Positions 62,209-64,000 of a DNA stretch of 64,000 nucleotides are shown piece after piece (the first letter of the stretch is position 1; every line of letters starts with the position of its first letter). This DNA is from Cytophagales bacterium (GTDB lineage: Bacteria; Bacteroidota; Bacteroidia; Cytophagales; Cyclobacteriaceae). Position numbers and translations under genes: made by a program. Below the pieces are notes generated by a model. That model was not told where the DNA came from. It worked only from the letters and a program-made list of their open reading frames with translations, and searched no databases. The DNA lies in assembly GCA_017303795.1 (NCBI GenBank), contig JAFLBR010000011.1:1-64000 (forward strand), given 5' to 3'.

Positions 62209-63345
62209 ATGAAAAATAAGTTTATTAAAGATCTGGCTGTAGGAGTGGCATTAAGTTTGGCCATCTTCAGTTGTGCAGATAAATTTGAAGAGACGCCACT
62301 TCCAACCGGGCAAACACTTGTGGAGGTTGCTGTCGCAAATGATAATTTCGACATTTTGGCTGCGGCATTAACCAAAACGGGATTAGTCACAAGTTTAAAT
62401 AACCCAAACTCGGGTACGTTTACAGTTTTTGCACCCACTGATGCAGCCTTTATCAATTATTGGAATTCGATAAGAGGTGCAGGGCATACTGAGCAAAATG
62501 TGTTGGATACGATTGCTAACCTTAAGCCAACAGGTGTATCTAATCCAACAATAGCCGCATTGGCAGGAGTTCTGAATTATCATATTGTTAGTTCAAAAAT
62601 CCCGTCAAGCGAGATAACAGGCAAGGCAGTTTTTGCAACGCTGCAAGGCGCGCGATTGACTATATCTAAACAAGGCTCAAATGTTATTCTTAATGCGAAC
62701 AACGCAGGTGCTGGTGCAGGTAATGGGGCTAATGTAACGGTAGTGGATGTGAATGCTTTAAATGGAGTTATTCATAGCATTGATAAAGTTTTGATACCAG
62801 TATCAGTAGCCACTATTGGAAATACATTGGGGTTTGCGGTAAGTTACACAACCAATCCACCTACGGTTACAGCAGGAACTACAGCCGGAAATAACTACGA
62901 TATACTTTCAGCGGCAATTCGTAAGACTGGCTTGGCACCTACTTTATTGCCAAATAGAAGTCCATTACCTGATTTTACCGTGTTTGCCCCTAATGATGCA
63001 GCTTTTGTTGACTATCTAAATGCGATTGATCCCTCAATTACCACAGAAGGTCAAGCGCTTACGGCAATCAATGCCTTAACGGAATTAACTAATCCTAAGC
63101 TTTCGGAAGTGACTGAAATCTTAAAATATCACGTAGTAGCAGGAAGGGTAGTTTCTACTGACTTAACTGCAAGCTTATCTGTTACAACATTACTAACCGG
63201 TAAGAATTTTACCATATCTACGTTAGGTCCACCTGTTACGCTCACCGATGCTGCGTCAGCAGATGCTACTGTTGTGAATGCAAATATTTTAACCAATGCT
63301 GGTGTTGTACATGGAATCGGTGCCGTATTAAATCCTAACCCATAA
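62209..63345 (+). CDS. Lipoprotein with two fasciclin domains
   Basis: A 378-aa lipoprotein (LAVGVALSLAIFSC, lipobox Cys22) with two FAS1 domains. The first has DNFDILAAALTKTGLVTSLN and GTFTVFAPTDAAFINYWNSI with the HSIDKVLIPVS closing; the second has NNYDILSAAIRKTGLAPTLL, DFTVFAPNDAAFVDYLNAID and VVHGIGAVLNP. FAS1 domains mediate adhesion or protein contacts at the surface. It is the third gene of the receptor operon, 24 bases after the DUF4397 gene, and precedes a terminator. Confidence 0.93.
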   Translation: MKNKFIKDLAVGVALSLAIFSCADKFEETPLPTGQTLVEVAVANDNFDILAAALTKTGLVTSLNNPNSGTFTVFAPTDAAFINYWNSIRGAGHTEQNVLDTIANLKPTGVSNPTIAALAGVLNYHIVSSKIPSSEITGKAVFATLQGARLTISKQGSNVILNANNAGAGAGNGANVTVVDVNALNGVIHSIDKVLIPVSVATIGNTLGFAVSYTTNPPTVTAGTTAGNNYDILSAAIRKTGLAPTLLPNRSPLPDFTVFAPNDAAFVDYLNAIDPSITTEGQALTAINALTELTNPKLSEVTEILKYHVVAGRVVSTDLTASLSVTTLLTGKNFTISTLGPPVTLTDAASADATVVNANILTNAGVVHGIGAVLNPNP

Positions 63346-63369
63346 AATTTATTGAAAGAATCAACCAGA

Positions 63370-63395
63370 AAGGCCTCTTCCGAGGCCTTTTTTTA
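63370..63395 (+). terminator. Intrinsic terminator of the receptor operon
   Basis: AAGGCCTC (63370-63377) and GAGGCCTT (63382-63389) form an 8-bp stem with TTCC loop, followed by a run of T. It lies 25 bases after the FAS1 gene stop. Confidence 0.85.
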
Positions 63396-63423
63396 TTTAC
63401 CGGTTAGCCGTACCTTCCTAACT

Positions 63424-64000
63424 ATGTTCTGGCGGCAATCGTTGTTTTTACTCTTTATTGCATTCTTTTCGTGTAAGCCGCCAGGCTACGAACGAAATTT
63501 TGCCACCGAACCTGAAGTAGAATTTGATCTGGAAGCCATTCGCAAACGCGGCTCGTTGGTTGCCTTGCTGGATAACAACTCCATTAGCTACTTCATCTAC
63601 AAAGGCCAGCCCATGGGCTACGAGTATGAATTACTAAAGCAACTTGCCAAATCGTTAAAAGTAGATTTGAAGATTAGATTGGTTACCGGAATAGAGCAAG
63701 CCATTGATCTGCTCAACAAAGGCGAAGGCGATGTGCTGGCATTTCCGTTAACCATTACAGCCGAACGAAAACAATATGTAACGTTTACCAATCCACACTT
63801 CGATACACACCAGGTGTTAGTGCAAAAGAAACCCGCTAACTGGCGCATGCAGGCACCCGAAATGCTGGAGAAAAAATTAATCCGCCAACCCGAGCAACTC
63901 GCGGGCCAGCACGTGTACGTAATGAAAGGCTCTGCTTTTCGCGATAGGTTGCTTGAGCTAAATACACAACTCGCAGCACCCATTCTTATTAAAGAAGACA
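63424..64000 (+). CDS. MltF-like solute-binding lipoprotein (cut by window end)
   Basis: An open frame from ATG 63424 runs off the right edge. It encodes a lipoprotein (MFWRQSLFLLFIAFFSC, Cys17) with a solute-binding protein family 3 domain: GSLVALLDNNSISYFIYKGQ, MGYEYELLKQLAKSLKVDL, and LLNKGEGDVLAFPLTITAER. This start is typical of MltF-type lytic murein transglycosylases, whose SLT catalytic domain would lie beyond the edge, but it could also be a plain substrate-binding protein. The family name is therefore tentative. Confidence 0.7.
   Translation, partial: MFWRQSLFLLFIAFFSCKPPGYERNFATEPEVEFDLEAIRKRGSLVALLDNNSISYFIYKGQPMGYEYELLKQLAKSLKVDLKIRLVTGIEQAIDLLNKGEGDVLAFPLTITAERKQYVTFTNPHFDTHQVLVQKKPANWRMQAPEMLEKKLIRQPEQLAGQHVYVMKGSAFRDRLLELNTQLAAPILIKED

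Overview
The window looks like chromosomal DNA of a member of the phylum Bacteroidota, most likely order Cytophagales. The evidence is several bacillithiol, T9SS-cargo, Oar-like TonB receptor, DUF6452/DUF6048-like and DUF4295 genes of types typical of that phylum, a monofunctional MnmD, and repeated TAnnTTTG motifs at the -7 promoter position in front of genes. Base composition is moderate (roughly low-to-mid 40s % GC by eye). No rRNA, tRNA, CRISPR array, complete IS element or prophage was recognised. The placement below phylum level is inference.

Layout. 0.2-1.9 kb: an AT-rich accessory pair, a lipoprotein with a Cys/Gly-rich linker and a translationally coupled unknown protein. 1.9-5.2 kb: a fused E1 alpha/beta 2-oxoacid dehydrogenase and a cation/proton antiporter. 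5.2-10.7 kb: M16 peptidase, IspF, MnmD and two membrane histidine kinases. 10.8-12.8 kb: the agmatine-to-putrescine pair aguB/aguA, separated only by a heptamer repeat tract. 12.9-20.6 kb: RarD-type transporter, 5-formyl-THF cyclo-ligase, BshC, RimO, two outer-surface genes, two tiny membrane ORFs, FtsY, and the L28-L33-DUF4295 operon. 20.7-24 kb: TPR histidine kinase, a small membrane protein and a LuxR-type response regulator. 24-31.3 kb: HAD phosphatase, FG-GAP/T9SS protein, MurF, DUF2461, and a USP plus Kef-like antiporter operon. 31.3-36.9 kb: a tandem pair of membrane histidine kinases and a glyS-M90 peptidase-scramblase-like operon. 36.9-38.7 kb: an AT-rich accessory islet with a T5orf172-type gene and a palindromic repeat. 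38.8-43 kb: dGTPase, SMR transporter, RND/MMPL exporter. 43.2-46.6 kb: TPR histidine kinase plus an OmpL47-like repeat protein. 46.6-53.2 kb: Uma2, ileS, lspA and an unusual fold-type II PLP enzyme. 53.3-57.6 kb: BamA-like barrel protein, a GC-rich repeat element, a nuclease-like ORFan, an EthD-like lipoprotein and a tandem ~268-bp repeat array. 57.7-64 kb: Oar-like receptor, DUF4397 lipoprotein, FAS1 lipoprotein, a terminator and the start of an MltF-like gene.

Most of the window is housekeeping (translation, cell wall, isoprenoid, thiol and polyamine metabolism) with a heavy sensory load: six histidine kinases in 64 kb, four of them close paralogues without adjacent response regulators.

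The most unusual signals are in and around ileS. The isoleucyl-tRNA synthetase carries GIHH instead of the class I HIGH motif. It also contains two repeat-derived in-frame insertions (a 7-bp tandem repeat and a 30-bp tandem repeat), and a heptamer tract lies in its upstream region. Heptamer repeats of different sequence occur at three separate loci in the window, which suggests an active repeat-generating process. No clear new defence or biosynthetic system is demonstrated. The best candidates for undescribed biology are the lipoprotein pair at 0.2-1.9 kb, the nuclease-like ORFan beside the GC-rich element, the repeat array at 56.7-57.4 kb, and the PLP enzyme downstream of lspA.
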